DNA of 64,000 bases from Blastococcus capsensis (GCF_030165005.1 NZ_JASNNW010000001.1:62001-126000), one strand, 5' to 3'. Shown: positions 28,251 through 42,011, numbered from the stretch's first letter. Notes: generated from the letters alone by a model not told the origin. Made by a program: numbers and translations.

Positions 28251-29090
28251 TCAGGCGTCGGGGTGCTCGTCGAGCATCGTGGCCGTCTCCGGGAGCAACG
28301 GTGCCAGCTCCGGCAGCTCCTCCAGACCGTGGAGCCCGAGCCGTTCGAGGAACAGCGGCGTCGTCGCGTACAGCCCGCCCCCGCTGTCGGGGTCGCTACC
28401 TACCTCGTGCACCAGACCCCGGCCGAGCAGGGTGCGCATCACGCCGTCGACACCGACGCCACGGATCGCCGACACCCGGGCCCGGGTGACCGGTTGCCGG
28501 TAGGCGATGACCGCGAGGGTCTCCAGGGCGGCCTGCGTGAGGCGGCTGCGCTGCCCCTCGACCAGGTGGCGCTCGACCACGGTCGCGTACTCCTCGCGGG
28601 TGTAGAGGCGCCACCTCTCCCCCACCCGGCGCAGCGTGATGCCCGCCGACCGTTGGTCGTAGCCCGCGGCGAGGTCGGCCAGCCCCGCCCGCACCTCCTC
28701 CACCGGGCAGCGCAGCGCCGTCGCCAGCGTCCCCTCGTCCACGGGGTCGTCCATGACGAACAGCAGCGCCTCCAGCCCACCGCGCAGCTCCACGGAGTCC
28801 AGGAGCTCCAGCGGCTCGGGCTCCGGCCGGGGCTGCGGCTCGGGCTGCGGTCCCGGTTCGGGCGCCCGGGGCGCCAGTGGCAGCTCGTCCTCGTCCGGCA
28901 CCAGCGGGACCGGCCCGTCGGTGACCGGACGCTCACCGACGCGGGAGGCCAACGCGGAGGCGACCGCGTCCCAGGTCGCCGGATCGGCGTCGCCCCGCTG
29001 CTCGGCCTGTTCGCGGGTGGCGGCCAGCTCGGCGGCCAGCGCGTCCCAGGAGATGGGCGCGCGCTCCTCGTCGGGGCGCTCGTCGGTCAC
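28251..29090 (-). CDS. scpB: Segregation and condensation protein B
   Basis: 279 aa kleisin-associated protein of the SMC-ScpAB condensin, which organises the nucleoid. The first ~95 residues are acidic and proline-rich (PGPQPEPQPRPEPEP). Two winged-helix domains follow: LRGGLEALLFVMDDPVDEGTL, ITLRRVGERWRLYTREEY, then LTQAALETLAVIAYRQPVTR and IRGVGVDGVMRTLLGRGLV, the diagnostic ScpB segment. The ATG overlaps the scpA stop by four bases. Convergent with the small membrane gene. Confidence 0.95.
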   Translation of the reverse strand: MTDERPDEERAPISWDALAAELAATREQAEQRGDADPATWDAVASALASRVGERPVTDGPVPLVPDEDELPLAPRAPEPGPQPEPQPRPEPEPLELLDSVELRGGLEALLFVMDDPVDEGTLATALRCPVEEVRAGLADLAAGYDQRSAGITLRRVGERWRLYTREEYATVVERHLVEGQRSRLTQAALETLAVIAYRQPVTRARVSAIRGVGVDGVMRTLLGRGLVHEVGSDPDSGGGLYATTPLFLERLGLHGLEELPELAPLLPETATMLDEHPDA

Positions 29091-29929
29091 CGGTACTCCT
29101 CGTCGGGGTCGTCGGTCGCTGCGGCGGCCGGGTCGGGCACCGCCTCACCGGTCCAGCGGACGTGCAGCTCCCCCAGCGGGATCAGCTGCTCGAACACCAC
29201 CCGCTGCTGGCGGTACAGCTCCAGGAGCGCGAGGAACCGCGCGACCACCTCCCGGGTGTGCCCGCAGTCGGCGGTCAAGGCCCGGAAGCTGGTCGTGCCG
29301 GCGCGCACCAGCTGGTTGCGGACCAGCAACAGCTGCTCGGCGACGCTCACCACCGGCGCGTGCAGGTGGGCGACGCTGACCTGTTCGGGGACCTTCGGCG
29401 CCAGTGCCCGGGCAGCCAGCGCGGCGAACTGCGCGGGCGTGAGGTCCAGCGACACGTCGGGGGCGAGGTCGGCGAAGCGCGGTTCCAGCGCCGCCTGACG
29501 CGGGAACCGCCGGACCGCGTCCGCCTCGCGCTCGCGGAGGAACGCGGCGGCCTGCTTGTAGGCCTTGTACTGCAGCAACCGGGCGAACAGCAGGTCCCGG
29601 GCCTCCAGCAGCTCGAGGTCCTCCTCGTCGTCGACCTCCGCCGCGGGCAGCAGCCGCGCGGCCTTGAGGTCCAGCAACGTGGCGGCGACCACGAGGAACT
29701 CGCTGGCCTGGTCCAGGTCGAGCTCGTCGCCCAACGCCCGCAGGTGGGCGATGAACTCGTCGGTGACCGTCGACAGCGCGATCTCGGTGACGTCGAGCTT
29801 GTGCTTGCCGATCAGCTGCAGCAGCAGGTCGAACGGTCCCTCGAAGTTGGTCAGCTTGACCGTGAAACGCGCCGGAGCGGCCCCGTCGGCCGGTTCGGCC
29901 GCCGGAACCGCTCCGGTGCTCTCGCTCAC
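29087..29929 (-). CDS. scpA: Segregation and condensation protein A
   Basis: 280 aa kleisin subunit of the SMC complex. N-terminal FTVKLTNFEGPFDLLLQLIGKHKLDVTEI is the family signature (contacts the SMC neck), followed by ASEFLVVAATLLDLKAARLLP and a C-terminal winged helix (VVARFLALLELYRQQRVVF). I use the GTG at 29929; an in-frame start at 30031 would overlap the upstream gene by 41 bases. The stop overlaps the scpB start. Confidence 0.94.
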   Translation of the reverse strand: MSESTGAVPAAEPADGAAPARFTVKLTNFEGPFDLLLQLIGKHKLDVTEIALSTVTDEFIAHLRALGDELDLDQASEFLVVAATLLDLKAARLLPAAEVDDEEDLELLEARDLLFARLLQYKAYKQAAAFLREREADAVRRFPRQAALEPRFADLAPDVSLDLTPAQFAALAARALAPKVPEQVSVAHLHAPVVSVAEQLLLVRNQLVRAGTTSFRALTADCGHTREVVARFLALLELYRQQRVVFEQLIPLGELHVRWTGEAVPDPAAAATDDPDEEYR

Positions 29930-29990
29930 GGCAGTCGAGGGTAGGCGTGGAAACCCACCCCGACCGCTGGCCGTCCGGAGGACGGCGATG

Positions 29991-30509
29991 TCATCGCCCT
30001 CCGAGCCGGCGGACGAGGACGGCGTCCTCACCGCGCTCGGTCAGGTCGGCCAGCAGGACCGAGATGGCCTCGCGGACGATCCGACCACGGTCGGCGGCCA
30101 CCCCGTGCTGGGCACGGAGGGTCAGCCGTGCGGACTCCAGCGCCAGCAGTTCGTCGGCGGAGATGTAGACGGTGATCTTCTCGTCGTGCTTGGCCCGCTC
30201 CGTGCGGCGCACGGGGCGCCCGCGGGTGGCGACCTTCGGCTGGAGTACCGGCGCGGGAGCCGGCTCGCCGGGCGAGCCACGGAAGCCGGCGAGGTCGTCG
30301 CCGAGATCGGCGCCACCGGGCACGAGGGTCAGCGGGGCCGCCGCCTCGGCGAGCTCCCCGGACCGGCGGGCACCCGCGGCGCTGCGCAGCGCCGGCGAGC
30401 TCGCCGGCGTCGGCAGGCTCGGCAGCTCGGTGACCTCGGCGGCCGACGATGCGGTGTCGGTGCGACGGAACAGCTCCGAGGCACCGGGGAGAACCGGTCG
30501 ACGCGTCAT
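29991..30509 (-). CDS. Putative ribbon-helix-helix DNA-binding protein
   Basis: 172 aa. Residues 1 to ~105 are low-complexity and disordered. The C-terminal part reads HDEKITVYISADELLALES, then GRIVREAISVLLADL: a beta strand and two helices as in ribbon-helix-helix repressors or ParB-like partners. It lies directly downstream of the ParA-like ATPase, so a partition-partner role is a reasonable inference, but not shown. I chose the ATG at 30509; open frame upstream runs through the intergenic repeat. Confidence 0.65.
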   Translation of the reverse strand: MTRRPVLPGASELFRRTDTASSAAEVTELPSLPTPASSPALRSAAGARRSGELAEAAAPLTLVPGGADLGDDLAGFRGSPGEPAPAPVLQPKVATRGRPVRRTERAKHDEKITVYISADELLALESARLTLRAQHGVAADRGRIVREAISVLLADLTERGEDAVLVRRLGGR

Positions 30510-30586
30510 GCCGACACCCCCTCGCCGGCGCTCGGCGGCAGCATGAGCCGCGTCGCTCCGCCGTTGTGTGTTCTCGCCGGACCGAT

Positions 30587-30666
30587 CACGACTCTCTCCT
30601 CGCTTCGCTCGTCGTCGCCGTGATCGGCGATGCTGTGTCCTCTTGTGACCTCGCAAGCTCGGTCAC
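30587..30666 (-). repeat. Junction element, family A, copy 1
   Basis: About 80 bases from the parA-like stop codon leftward. On the minus strand it starts with the stem GTGACC and ends with AGCGAGGAGAGAGTC. The hairpin (6-bp stem, 10-nt loop) is at 30645-30666 and includes the parA-like TGA. Aligned by eye, it closely matches the element at 41935-42011. Confidence 0.75.
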
Positions 30667-31568
30667 AGGGCCAGCACCTCCTTGGCGAGGTCCCGGTACG
30701 CCGAGGCGCCCGAGGACGTGGGCGCCCACGTGGTGATCGGCTGACCGGCGACCGTGGTCTCCGGGAACCGCACGGTGCGCTGGATGACGGTCAGGAACAC
30801 GGTGTCGCCGAAGGCCTCGACCACCCGGCTGAAGACCTCCCGGCAGTGCACGGTCCGGGAGTCGTACATGGTGGCGAGGATGCCGTTGATCTCCAGCGAC
30901 GGGTTCAGCCGCTCCTTGACCTTGTCGATCGTGTCGACCAGAAGCGCGACACCACGCAGCGAGAAGAACTCGCACTCCAGCGGGATGACCACGCCCTGGG
31001 CGGCGGTGAGCGCATTGACCGTCAGCAGGCCGAGCGAGGGCTGGCAGTCGATGAGGATGTAGTCGTACTCGTCCCGGACGTCGGCCAGCACGCGCAGCAG
31101 GGTCTGCTCGCGCGCCACTTCGCTGACCAGCTGCACCTCGGCGGCGGACAGGTCGATGTTGCTCGGGACCAGATCCAGACCGGGGATGTCGGTGGGCACC
31201 CGCACGTCACGCAGGCTGGTCCGCCGCTCCATGAGGGCGTTGTAGATGGTCCGGTCCAGGTTCTGCGCCGGCACGCCCAGCCCCACCGACAGCGCGCCCT
31301 GCGGGTCGAGGTCGATGAGCAGCACCTTGCGGCCGAACTCCACCAGCGCGGCACCCAGGTTGATCGTCGACGTGGTCTTGCCGACGCCGCCCTTCTGGTT
31401 GCACATCGCGATGACGCGGGCGGGTCCGTGCTGGGTCAGGGGCTTGGGGTCCGGCAGGCGGCGCTGACGCGCCTTCGCCGGGTCCTGTCGCAGCGCGGCC
31501 GCCCCCATCTCGGGGTCGGTGTCGTGCGGGCGCGCGACGGCAGAGGCCGCGTCCGCTCGGATCGCCAT
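30663..31568 (-). CDS. ParA-family ATPase (Soj-like)
   Basis: 301 aa ParA/MinD-type ATPase. The deviant Walker A is IAMCNQKGGVGKTTSTINLG near residue 57, followed by VLLIDLDPQGALSVGLG (A' motif), YILIDCQPSLGLLTVNAL (Walker B) and LECEFFSLRGVALLVDTI. By position (upstream of scpA) it matches the second ParA of actinobacteria (Rv1708 type), not the oriC-linked copy; it probably acts with the ribbon-helix-helix protein or SMC-ScpAB. Its stop lies inside the family A hairpin. Confidence 0.9.
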   Translation of the reverse strand: MAIRADAASAVARPHDTDPEMGAAALRQDPAKARQRRLPDPKPLTQHGPARVIAMCNQKGGVGKTTSTINLGAALVEFGRKVLLIDLDPQGALSVGLGVPAQNLDRTIYNALMERRTSLRDVRVPTDIPGLDLVPSNIDLSAAEVQLVSEVAREQTLLRVLADVRDEYDYILIDCQPSLGLLTVNALTAAQGVVIPLECEFFSLRGVALLVDTIDKVKERLNPSLEINGILATMYDSRTVHCREVFSRVVEAFGDTVFLTVIQRTVRFPETTVAGQPITTWAPTSSGASAYRDLAKEVLAL

Positions 31569-31777
31569 GGGTAGTCGCCTCCAGCTCGTGCCCGGTCCGG
31601 ACGTTCCGGGTGCGGTCAGCCGTCCTGTCCGCTCGGGTGACGAGGACGCTAGGGAGCCGGGAAGATCTTCCCAAGGCGGCACGCCGTCGACGTGTCGACA
31701 TGGCGACGAATGCCAACCAGTGTGACCGCTCAAGCCGAGTGGTTCCCAACATGTGCCGAACTTCGAGCGACTGGCTG

Positions 31778-32731
31778 TCAGGTCAGGGCGCGGGGATGGC
31801 TGGTGGCGTAGACCTCGCGAAGCCGGTCGACGGTGACCAGGGTGTAGACCTGCGTGGTGGTCACCGACGCGTGGCCGAGCAGCTCCTGGACGACGCGCAC
31901 GTCGGCACCACCGTCGATCAGGTGGGTGGCGAAGCAGTGCCGAAGGGTGTGCGGCGAGATCTCGCCGCTGAGGCCGGCCCGCTCGGCCGCCGTCCGGAGG
32001 ATGGACCAGGCGCTCTGCCGGGACAGCGGGCCACCGCGCGCGTTCAGGAACAGCGCGCCGCCGCGGACGCCGCCCGTGCCCTTTGCCGCCAACGCCGGGC
32101 GGGCACGCACCAGGTAGCCCTCGATGGCCCGCAGGGCGTAGCTGCCCACCGGGACCACCCGCTCCTTGCCCCCCTTCCCGGCCAGCCGCACGGTGCTCTG
32201 CCCGCGGTCCAGGTCGTCGACGGCCAGCCCGACCGCCTCCGAGATGCGGGCGCCGGTGCCGTAGAGCAGCTCCAGCAACGCCCGGTCCCGCAGTCCCCGG
32301 GGGCCCTCGAGGGAGCCGGCCGCCTCGATCAGCGCCACCACCGATTCGACCGGGATCGCCTTGGGCAGCCGCCGGGCCGGCGTCGGGGGCCGCACCTCGT
32401 GCGCGACGTCGTTCCCCACCAGGCCGTCGAGGAGGGCGAACCGGTGCAGGCCCCGGACGGCGACGACCGCCCGCGCCGCCGAGGTCGCCGACAGCGGCGG
32501 ATGGCCGTCGTCCCCGCGGCGCAACGCGGCCAGGAAACCGGCGACGTCGGACTCGGCGACCTCCCGCAGCCCCCGCACTCCGGCCGCCGCCAGGTACTCG
32601 GTGTAGCGCCGGAGGTCTCGACGGTAGGAGGCGATGGTGTTGGCCGCCAGGCCCCGCTCGACGGTCAGATGGTCCAGGTAGCCGGTCACCACCCGCTCGA
32701 CGTCGGGACCGGCGGACAGCGCGCTGGTCAC
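31778..32731 (-). CDS. xerD: Tyrosine recombinase XerD
   Basis: 317 aa site-specific recombinase that with XerC resolves chromosome dimers at dif. The N-terminal SAM-like domain has [27 protein letters not shown]. The catalytic domain has the first arginine in [19 protein letters not shown], the HxxR motif in [20 protein letters not shown], and [16 protein letters not shown] with the nucleophile tyrosine. GGAGTGA ahead of the GTG at 32731 decides the start. Position between pyrG/Nudix and parA matches chromosomal xerD of other actinobacteria, not a phage integrase. Confidence 0.95.
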   Translation of the reverse strand: MTSALSAGPDVERVVTGYLDHLTVERGLAANTIASYRRDLRRYTEYLAAAGVRGLREVAESDVAGFLAALRRGDDGHPPLSATSAARAVVAVRGLHRFALLDGLVGNDVAHEVRPPTPARRLPKAIPVESVVALIEAAGSLEGPRGLRDRALLELLYGTGARISEAVGLAVDDLDRGQSTVRLAGKGGKERVVPVGSYALRAIEGYLVRARPALAAKGTGGVRGGALFLNARGGPLSRQSAWSILRTAAERAGLSGEISPHTLRHCFATHLIDGGADVRVVQELLGHASVTTTQVYTLVTVDRLREVYATSHPRALT

Positions 32732-32751
32732 GCTGTCACTCCGGTCCTGAC

Positions 32752-32883
32752 TCCGCGCGCCGGTCCGCTCCTCACTCTCATGCCAAGGCCACCTCCGCGG
32801 TCGCTCCGCTCCTCGCTCGTTCCTCGCTGCGATGCTCGCTCCCTGTCGGCGGCCGCCTCGCTGCGATGCTCCCGTCGCTGTCG
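32752..32883 (-). repeat. Junction element, family B, copy 1
   Basis: Fills the gap between the ald stop and the xerD start. About 85 bases at 32788-32870 are nearly identical to 34948-35033, including GGTCGCTCCGCTCCTCGCTC and GCTGCGATGCTC. Rich in GAGCGAGGAG repeats on the coding strand. Confidence 0.8.
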
Positions 32884-33999
32884 TCAGGACAGCACCTCCT
32901 GGAGCGGTACGGCGTCCATCCCGTGCGCCTCGGCCACCTCCGGGAGCACCACGCTGCCGGCGACGACGTTCACGCCGTGGGCCAGCGCCGGGTTGCGCCG
33001 TACGGCCGCCGACGTGCCCTCGGCCGCCAGCGCCGTCACGTAGGGCAGCGTGACGTTGGTCAGCGCGTGCGTCGAGGTGTTGGGCACCGCGCCCGGCATG
33101 TTCGCCACGCAGTAGAAGACCGACTCGTGCACCCGGAACGTCGGGTCGTCGTGGGTGGTCGGCCGGGTGTCCTCGAAGCAGCCACCCTGGTCCACGGCGA
33201 TGTCCACGAGCACCGATCCGGGCTTCATCCGCGAGACCAGTTCGTTGCTCACCAGGGTCGGCGCCTTGGCGCCGGGCACGAGCACCGCCCCGATCACGAG
33301 GTCGGCGTCGAGCACGGCGCGCTCCACCTCGTAGGCGTTCGACGCCACGGTCTGCAGGTGCCCCCGGTAGATCCGGTCGGCGGCACGCAGCTTGTCGATG
33401 TCGCGGTCGAGGACGACCACCTCGGCCTGCATGCCGAGGGCGATGGCGGCGGCGTTCATCCCGGAGACGCCGGCCCCGATGACCACGACCTTCGCGGCGT
33501 AGACGCCGGAGACCCCGCCGAGCAGGACCCCGCGCCCGCCGTGGGCGCGCTCGAGGCAGTGCGCCCCCACCTGCGGCGCCATCCGCCCGGCGACCTCCGA
33601 CATCGGGGCCAGCAGCGGCAGCGCACCGTCGGCGCTCTGCACCGTCTCGTAGGCGATCGCGGTGGTTCCCGAGGCCACCAGGGCCTCGGTGCACTCCCGG
33701 GAGGCGGCCAGGTGCAGGTAGGTGAACAGCGTCTGGCCGGCCCGCAGCCGGCCGTACTCCTCGGCGACCGGCTCCTTGACCTTGAGCAGCAGGTCGGCGT
33801 CGGCCCACACGTCGTCGGCGGAGGCCACGATGCGGGCGCCGGCCGCGGTGAAGTCCGCATCCGGGATCGAGGAGCCCTCCCCCGCCCCCTGCTCTACCAG
33901 CACCGAGTGCCCGGCCCGGGTCAGCTCGGTCACCCCGGCCGGGGTGAGCGCCACCCGGTACTCGCGGTTCTTGACCTCTCGGGGAACCCCGACCTGCAT
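32884..33999 (-). CDS. ald: Alanine dehydrogenase
   Basis: 371 aa NAD-dependent enzyme interconverting L-alanine and pyruvate plus ammonia. Starts [21 protein letters not shown] (substrate-binding Arg/Lys region), with [18 protein letters not shown], the NAD-binding [33 protein letters not shown] and [20 protein letters not shown] near the end. Length is as expected. A 106-base stretch before the next conserved block has no gene; ald is flanked by repeats on both sides. Confidence 0.96.
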   Translation of the reverse strand: MQVGVPREVKNREYRVALTPAGVTELTRAGHSVLVEQGAGEGSSIPDADFTAAGARIVASADDVWADADLLLKVKEPVAEEYGRLRAGQTLFTYLHLAASRECTEALVASGTTAIAYETVQSADGALPLLAPMSEVAGRMAPQVGAHCLERAHGGRGVLLGGVSGVYAAKVVVIGAGVSGMNAAAIALGMQAEVVVLDRDIDKLRAADRIYRGHLQTVASNAYEVERAVLDADLVIGAVLVPGAKAPTLVSNELVSRMKPGSVLVDIAVDQGGCFEDTRPTTHDDPTFRVHESVFYCVANMPGAVPNTSTHALTNVTLPYVTALAAEGTSAAVRRNPALAHGVNVVAGSVVLPEVAEAHGMDAVPLQEVLS

Positions 34000-34312
34000 C
34001 GATGACTCTCCTGGTCCCGGCGGACAGCTCCCGAGGTGACGGAAGGCCCCACCGCGTCGTGGGCCGCCCGGTCGGGGCGGACCTCGGGCGGAGTGTAGGC
34101 ATGCACCCCGGCGGATCCGGGGTCCTGAGCCGATTCGTCACCGGCCCGTGGTGCCTGCGGTCGGCCGTCGGGCTGCCGCGGCGGGCGCGCTGACCGACCC
34201 TGACCGGGGCGAGGCTGTGCCGCCCGCTTGCGCGAGGATGCGGTTATCGGGGCAGGTGATACCGCCCGCGCGCGCAAGAACGCGGTTATCGGGCCGGACG
34301 ACGGCGGCCGGC
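34000..34312. other. Non-coding gap with two imperfect tandem repeats
   Basis: 313 bases between the ald start and the Nudix stop. It holds a 42-base-period direct repeat at 34220-34295; each copy contains CGCCCGC and CGGTTATCGGG. No coding potential is evident. The ald promoter must lie between 34000 and about 34150, but I cannot place it. Confidence 0.5.
34220..34295. repeat. Two-copy tandem repeat, 42-base period
   Basis: CCGCCCGCTTGCGCGAGGAT then GCGGTTATCGGG, and 42 bases later CCGCCCGCGCGCGCAAGAAC then GCGGTTATCGGG. It lies just past the Nudix stop. Confidence 0.7.
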
Positions 34313-34906
34313 TCAGGTGGCGTCGACCGGCCGCAGCCGGGGCCCGGCCGCGCGGGCCTGCGCGGCGGCCAGCACCCCGACCACCGCGGCGACGTTGCGG
34401 ATGCCGCCGTCGAAGACCCGCTGCACCGCGTCGGCGAGCGGCACCCGCTCGACGGTGAGATCGGCCTCCTCGTGCTCGGCGGTGAACCCCTCGGGGCGCG
34501 GCACGTCGCTGAGGTCCTCGGCGAGGTAGACCAGCACCATCTCGTCGCAGAAGCCCGGGCTGCTGTAGTGGGTCGTCAGCAGCGACCACCGCCCGGCGGC
34601 CAGCTGCACCTCCTCGGCCAGCTCCCGCTTCGCGGTCTCCAGCGGCGGCTCGCCGTCGGCATCGCGGAGACCTGCCGGCAGCTCCCACAGGTAGGCACCG
34701 ACCGGGTGGCGGTACTGCCGGAGCAGCACCACGTTCCCCTCGTCGTCGAGCGCGACGACGGCGACCGCACCCACGTGCCGGACGACGTCCCGGACGCTCT
34801 CGCCCCCGCCGGGCATCGCCACCGTGTCGCGGTGGAGGGAGATGATCGGGCCGTCGTAGACCGTCTCGCTGCCCAGCACCCGGTAGTCGTGCCCGTCGGT
34901 GCTCAT
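34313..34906 (-). CDS. Nudix hydrolase (ADP-ribose pyrophosphatase-like)
   Basis: 197 aa. VRHVGAVAVVALDDEGNVVLLRQYRHP is typical of ADP-ribose pyrophosphatases. The Nudix box spans GEPPLETAKRELAEEVQL (G, then E, RE-x-EE), the metal-binding helix. Downstream LLTTHYSSPGFCDEMVLVYLA fits the ADPRase subgroup, which cleaves ADP-ribose to AMP and ribose 5-phosphate. Lies between pyrG and ald/xerD, as does the homologue near Rv1700. Confidence 0.9.
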   Translation of the reverse strand: MSTDGHDYRVLGSETVYDGPIISLHRDTVAMPGGGESVRDVVRHVGAVAVVALDDEGNVVLLRQYRHPVGAYLWELPAGLRDADGEPPLETAKRELAEEVQLAAGRWSLLTTHYSSPGFCDEMVLVYLAEDLSDVPRPEGFTAEHEEADLTVERVPLADAVQRVFDGGIRNVAAVVGVLAAAQARAAGPRLRPVDAT

Positions 34907-34911
34907 TGCTC

Positions 34912-35060
34912 GACTCCGGACTCGTTCCGCTCCTCGCTCGGAGCCGTAGGCCGCCTCCGCGGTCGCTCCGCTCCTCGCTCGCTGGCGCTCGCTGCGATGC
35001 TCACTCCCTGTCGGCGGCCGCCTCTCTGCATGCTCGCTCGCCCGTCGTCTTCGACGGCCA
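34912..35060 (-). repeat. Junction element, family B, copy 2
   Basis: Fills the gap between the pyrG stop and the Nudix start. The block 34948-35033 matches 32788-32870 closely. The left end supplies the GGAGTCGAGC in front of the Nudix ATG. Confidence 0.8.
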
Positions 35061-39167
<4,107 letters not shown>

Positions 39168-39171
<4 letters not shown>

Positions 39172-40316
39172 GGGCCCGGTCGGGCCGCCGGTGGCCCCAG
39201 CAGCTCGCGGTAGATCCCGACCAGCTGGGCGGCCGTGGCCTCCTCGTCGGGCCAGGTGGCTGCCTGCCGCCGTCCGGCCTCGACCAGGTCGGCGGCGTGG
39301 GCGCTGTCGCGGAGCACCCGCACCACCGCCTCGGCCAGCGCACCGGCGTCGCCGACCGGAACCAGCTCGGCGGCCGCGCCCAGCAGGTCCGGCAGGCCGC
39401 CGGTGCGGGTGGCCACCAGCGGGACGCCGGCCCGGAGGGCCTCCTGGGCGGTGAGGGACCGGGCTTCCCAGCGGGACGGGAGCACGCAGAGGTCGGCGGC
39501 ACCCAGCAGGTCCGCGACGTCGTCGCGGCGGCCGAGCAGGGTCACCGGGAGGGCGTCGGCGCGGATGCGGTCGGCCAGCTCGTCGTGCAGCGGGCCGTCG
39601 CCCGCGACGACCACCGACGGCGCCGGGTGCAGCCGCTGGTCGGCCGACCAGCGGGCGACCGCGTCCAGGAGCACGTCGTAGCCCTTCTGCGGGTGCAGCC
39701 GCCCGACCGCGACCACCAGGGCCCGGTCGTCGACGATGCCCAGCTCCTCGCGCACCTCGACACGGGTCCGCGTCGCCCCCGGCAGCGGCGGCGCCGAGAC
39801 CGGCGCCGGCCGTACGTCGCGGGCACCCTGCCGGCGGGCGTTCTCGGCCAGGTCCTCCGATGCGGCGAGGACCACGTCGGCGGCTCGCACGGTCGCGCGC
39901 TCGGCCTGCGCGAGCAGCCGCCGGCGCAGCCCGCCGCCCTCGGGCAGGGCGTTGTGCAAGGTGAGGACCAGCCGGGTGGAGCGGCTCCCGAGGCGGCGCG
40001 CGGCGGCGGCGACCAGACCGGCCCGCAGCCCGTGGGCGTGCACGAGCTCGCTGCCGGCGACCGCACGCCGCAGCGCCCGCACGGCCCGGATGTCGGCGGC
40101 GGGCGCGAGACCGGCGGATATCTCCACCGCCGTGAAGGACGCGCCCCGACCGGAGAAGCCGAACAGCTCGTCGGTGGCTCGTGGCCCGCACACCCGCACG
40201 GCGGCCCCGGATGCCGCCAGCGACGGCAGCAGCGACCGCACATGGGTGCCGACCCCGCCGGTGCTGGTGGCGAGCACCTCGCTGATCCGGCGGTCGCGCA
40301 GGGGCGGCTCAGCCAC
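39168..40316 (-). CDS. GT4-type glycosyltransferase
   Basis: 382 aa GT-B enzyme. The N-terminal domain has VLATSTGGVGTHVRSLLPSL and LVHAHGLRAGLVAAAA. The C-terminal domain has VVAVGRLHPQKGYDVLLDAV, VVVAGDGPLHDEL and the EX7E segment LPSRWEARSLTAQEALRAGVP. It sits in a coupled operon between a MurJ-like flippase (8-base overlap) and the AlkP-like membrane protein (4-base overlap). It probably glycosylates a lipid-linked intermediate or surface polymer. Confidence 0.9.
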
Positions 40317-41934
40317 CGCGCACCTCCTGCCCGCCCGTCGACCGCAACTCCCGGAACGCGCCCACGAGCTGCGCGCGGGCCGTGCCCATCATGACGGCCG
40401 CGGCGACGAGGAGCACAGCGCCCCCGGCCAGGAACCCGGTGGCCACCGTGGCCAGGACGCTGCCCTCCGGCACCGGGTCGGCACCCAGCTCCCGCGCCAG
40501 CCAGGTACCGGCGCCACCGGCGAGGACGGCGGCCAGCAGCGCGACCGGGCCGCTGCGCCCCAGCCCGCGCAGCGACGCCGGGCCGGCGACCCGCGCCACC
40601 ACGCCGAGCAGGCCGACCCCGGCGACGGTGACCCCCAGCGTGTGCCCTGCCGCCAGCGCCAGCGCGCGGTCGGCCGCGGGCAGGATCCGGGCGAGGACGA
40701 CGTCGGCGGCGACGGCGAGCAGCCAGCCGCCCAGCACGCACACGGTCGGAGACCGCCACAGGCCGCGGGCGTACAGCGCCCGGGTCAGCACGGCCACGAG
40801 GCCGTAGCCGAGCAGTCCCGGGGCGAAGGCGACGACGGTGTCCCGCAGCGCCACGACCTCCTCGGCCGGCTCCGCGGCGAGGAATATTCGGGCGATCGGG
40901 CCGGCCGCGGCGACGAGGGCGGCCGCCGCGACGGCGGAGGCCGCCACCGTGAGCACCACGACCGGCGCGAGGACGCGGCGGTATCCGGCCTCGTCCCGGT
41001 CGTCCGCGCGCTCGGCGAGCGCCGGGTAGACCGACGTCGCAAGCGGCACCGCCAGCGCTGCCCACGGCAGCAGGAAGACCGTGAGCCCGGCGGCGTACAC
41101 CACCTGCGTGCCGTCGGGTGCGCCGTCGTTGGCCAGCCGGATGGCGACCGCCGCGAGCAGCTGCTGCCCGGCGAGGGTCAGGACTCCGGCCAGGGCCAGC
41201 CGCCGGACGCGGGGTGCCGCACCCACCGGGAAGCGCAGCGCCGGCCGCAGCCCCAGCCGGAGCCCGCGCATCGGCACCAGCAGGCTGAGGCTGAGGACGA
41301 CGACGCCGAGCGTCGTCCCGACGCCGAGCACCAGCTCGGCCGGCGTCGACAGGTCGGCGACGTCCCGTGCCCCGCCCATGGCCGCGAAGACCAGGTACGC
41401 CGCCGCGACGACGAGGCTGGACAGCAGCGGCGCCACCGCCGGACCGGCGAACCGCCGGTGGGCCTGCAGCACTCCGGTGAGAACGATGCCGATCCCGTAC
41501 AGGACGACCTGCGGCGCGAAGACCACCAGGAAGCGGGCCGCCAGCTCGACCTCGGCCTCCTCGCCGCCGCCGAGCAGCAGCCGCGCGATCGGCTCGGCGA
41601 ACAGCGCGAGCAGGGCCGCGAGCGGGACGAGCAGCAGCAGGGTCCAGCCCAGCAGCGCGGACGCGGTGCGCCGGACCTGTTCCCGGTCGCCGGCGGCGAT
41701 ACCGCCGGCCAGCATGGGGACGACGAGACTGGCCAGTGCGCCGCCGGCGACGACCTCGAACACGATGTTCGGGACGTTGTTCGCCGCGAGGTAGACGTCG
41801 CCGGTGCTGTCCGCGCCAACGGTGTTGGTGAAGACCAGCGTGCGGCCGAACCCCGCCGTGCGGGCCAGCACGGTGAGCCCCGCGATCAGCGCGGCGGCCC
41901 CGGCCACGCCGCCTGCGACCCGCCGCGCGTTCAC
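40309..41934 (-). CDS. MurJ/MviN-like lipid II flippase family protein
   Basis: 541 aa polytopic protein with about 14 helices, starting AALIAGLTVLARTAGFGRTLVF, a MurJ/MOP-superfamily beginning, then YLAANNVPNIVFEVVAGGALASL and VLTGVLQAHRRFAGPAVAPLL. Such proteins flip lipid-linked sugar intermediates. This is probably not the main MurJ, since it sits with a MraY-like enzyme and a glycosyltransferase in the steAB region and lacks an obvious cytoplasmic kinase-like domain. The GTG start is preceded by GAGGAG, which belongs to the junction element. Confidence 0.88.
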   Translation of the reverse strand: MNARRVAGGVAGAAALIAGLTVLARTAGFGRTLVFTNTVGADSTGDVYLAANNVPNIVFEVVAGGALASLVVPMLAGGIAAGDREQVRRTASALLGWTLLLLVPLAALLALFAEPIARLLLGGGEEAEVELAARFLVVFAPQVVLYGIGIVLTGVLQAHRRFAGPAVAPLLSSLVVAAAYLVFAAMGGARDVADLSTPAELVLGVGTTLGVVVLSLSLLVPMRGLRLGLRPALRFPVGAAPRVRRLALAGVLTLAGQQLLAAVAIRLANDGAPDGTQVVYAAGLTVFLLPWAALAVPLATSVYPALAERADDRDEAGYRRVLAPVVVLTVAASAVAAAALVAAAGPIARIFLAAEPAEEVVALRDTVVAFAPGLLGYGLVAVLTRALYARGLWRSPTVCVLGGWLLAVAADVVLARILPAADRALALAAGHTLGVTVAGVGLLGVVARVAGPASLRGLGRSGPVALLAAVLAGGAGTWLARELGADPVPEGSVLATVATGFLAGGAVLLVAAAVMMGTARAQLVGAFRELRSTGGQEVRGG

Positions 41935-42011
41935 GGACTCTCCTCGCTGGCGCTCGTCGGCCGTGTCCGCGGCATTGCTGTGCCCCTTGGTGAGCTCGCG
42001 AGCTCGCTCAC
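41935..42011 (-). repeat. Junction element, family A, copy 2
   Basis: Covers the whole gap between the MraY-like stop and the MurJ-like start. Hairpin at 41990-42011: stem GTGAGC/GCTCAC with a 10-nt loop. The corresponding pair in copy 1 is GTGACC/GGTCAC, a compensatory change. The left end (minus-strand GCGAGGAGAGTCC) provides the ribosome-binding site for the flippase gene. Confidence 0.8.

Noticed and set aside
31778-32731. xerD as a phage or island integrase
   Set aside because: Its conserved position beside parA, scpAB and pyrG and its normal XerD length mark it as the chromosomal recombinase.
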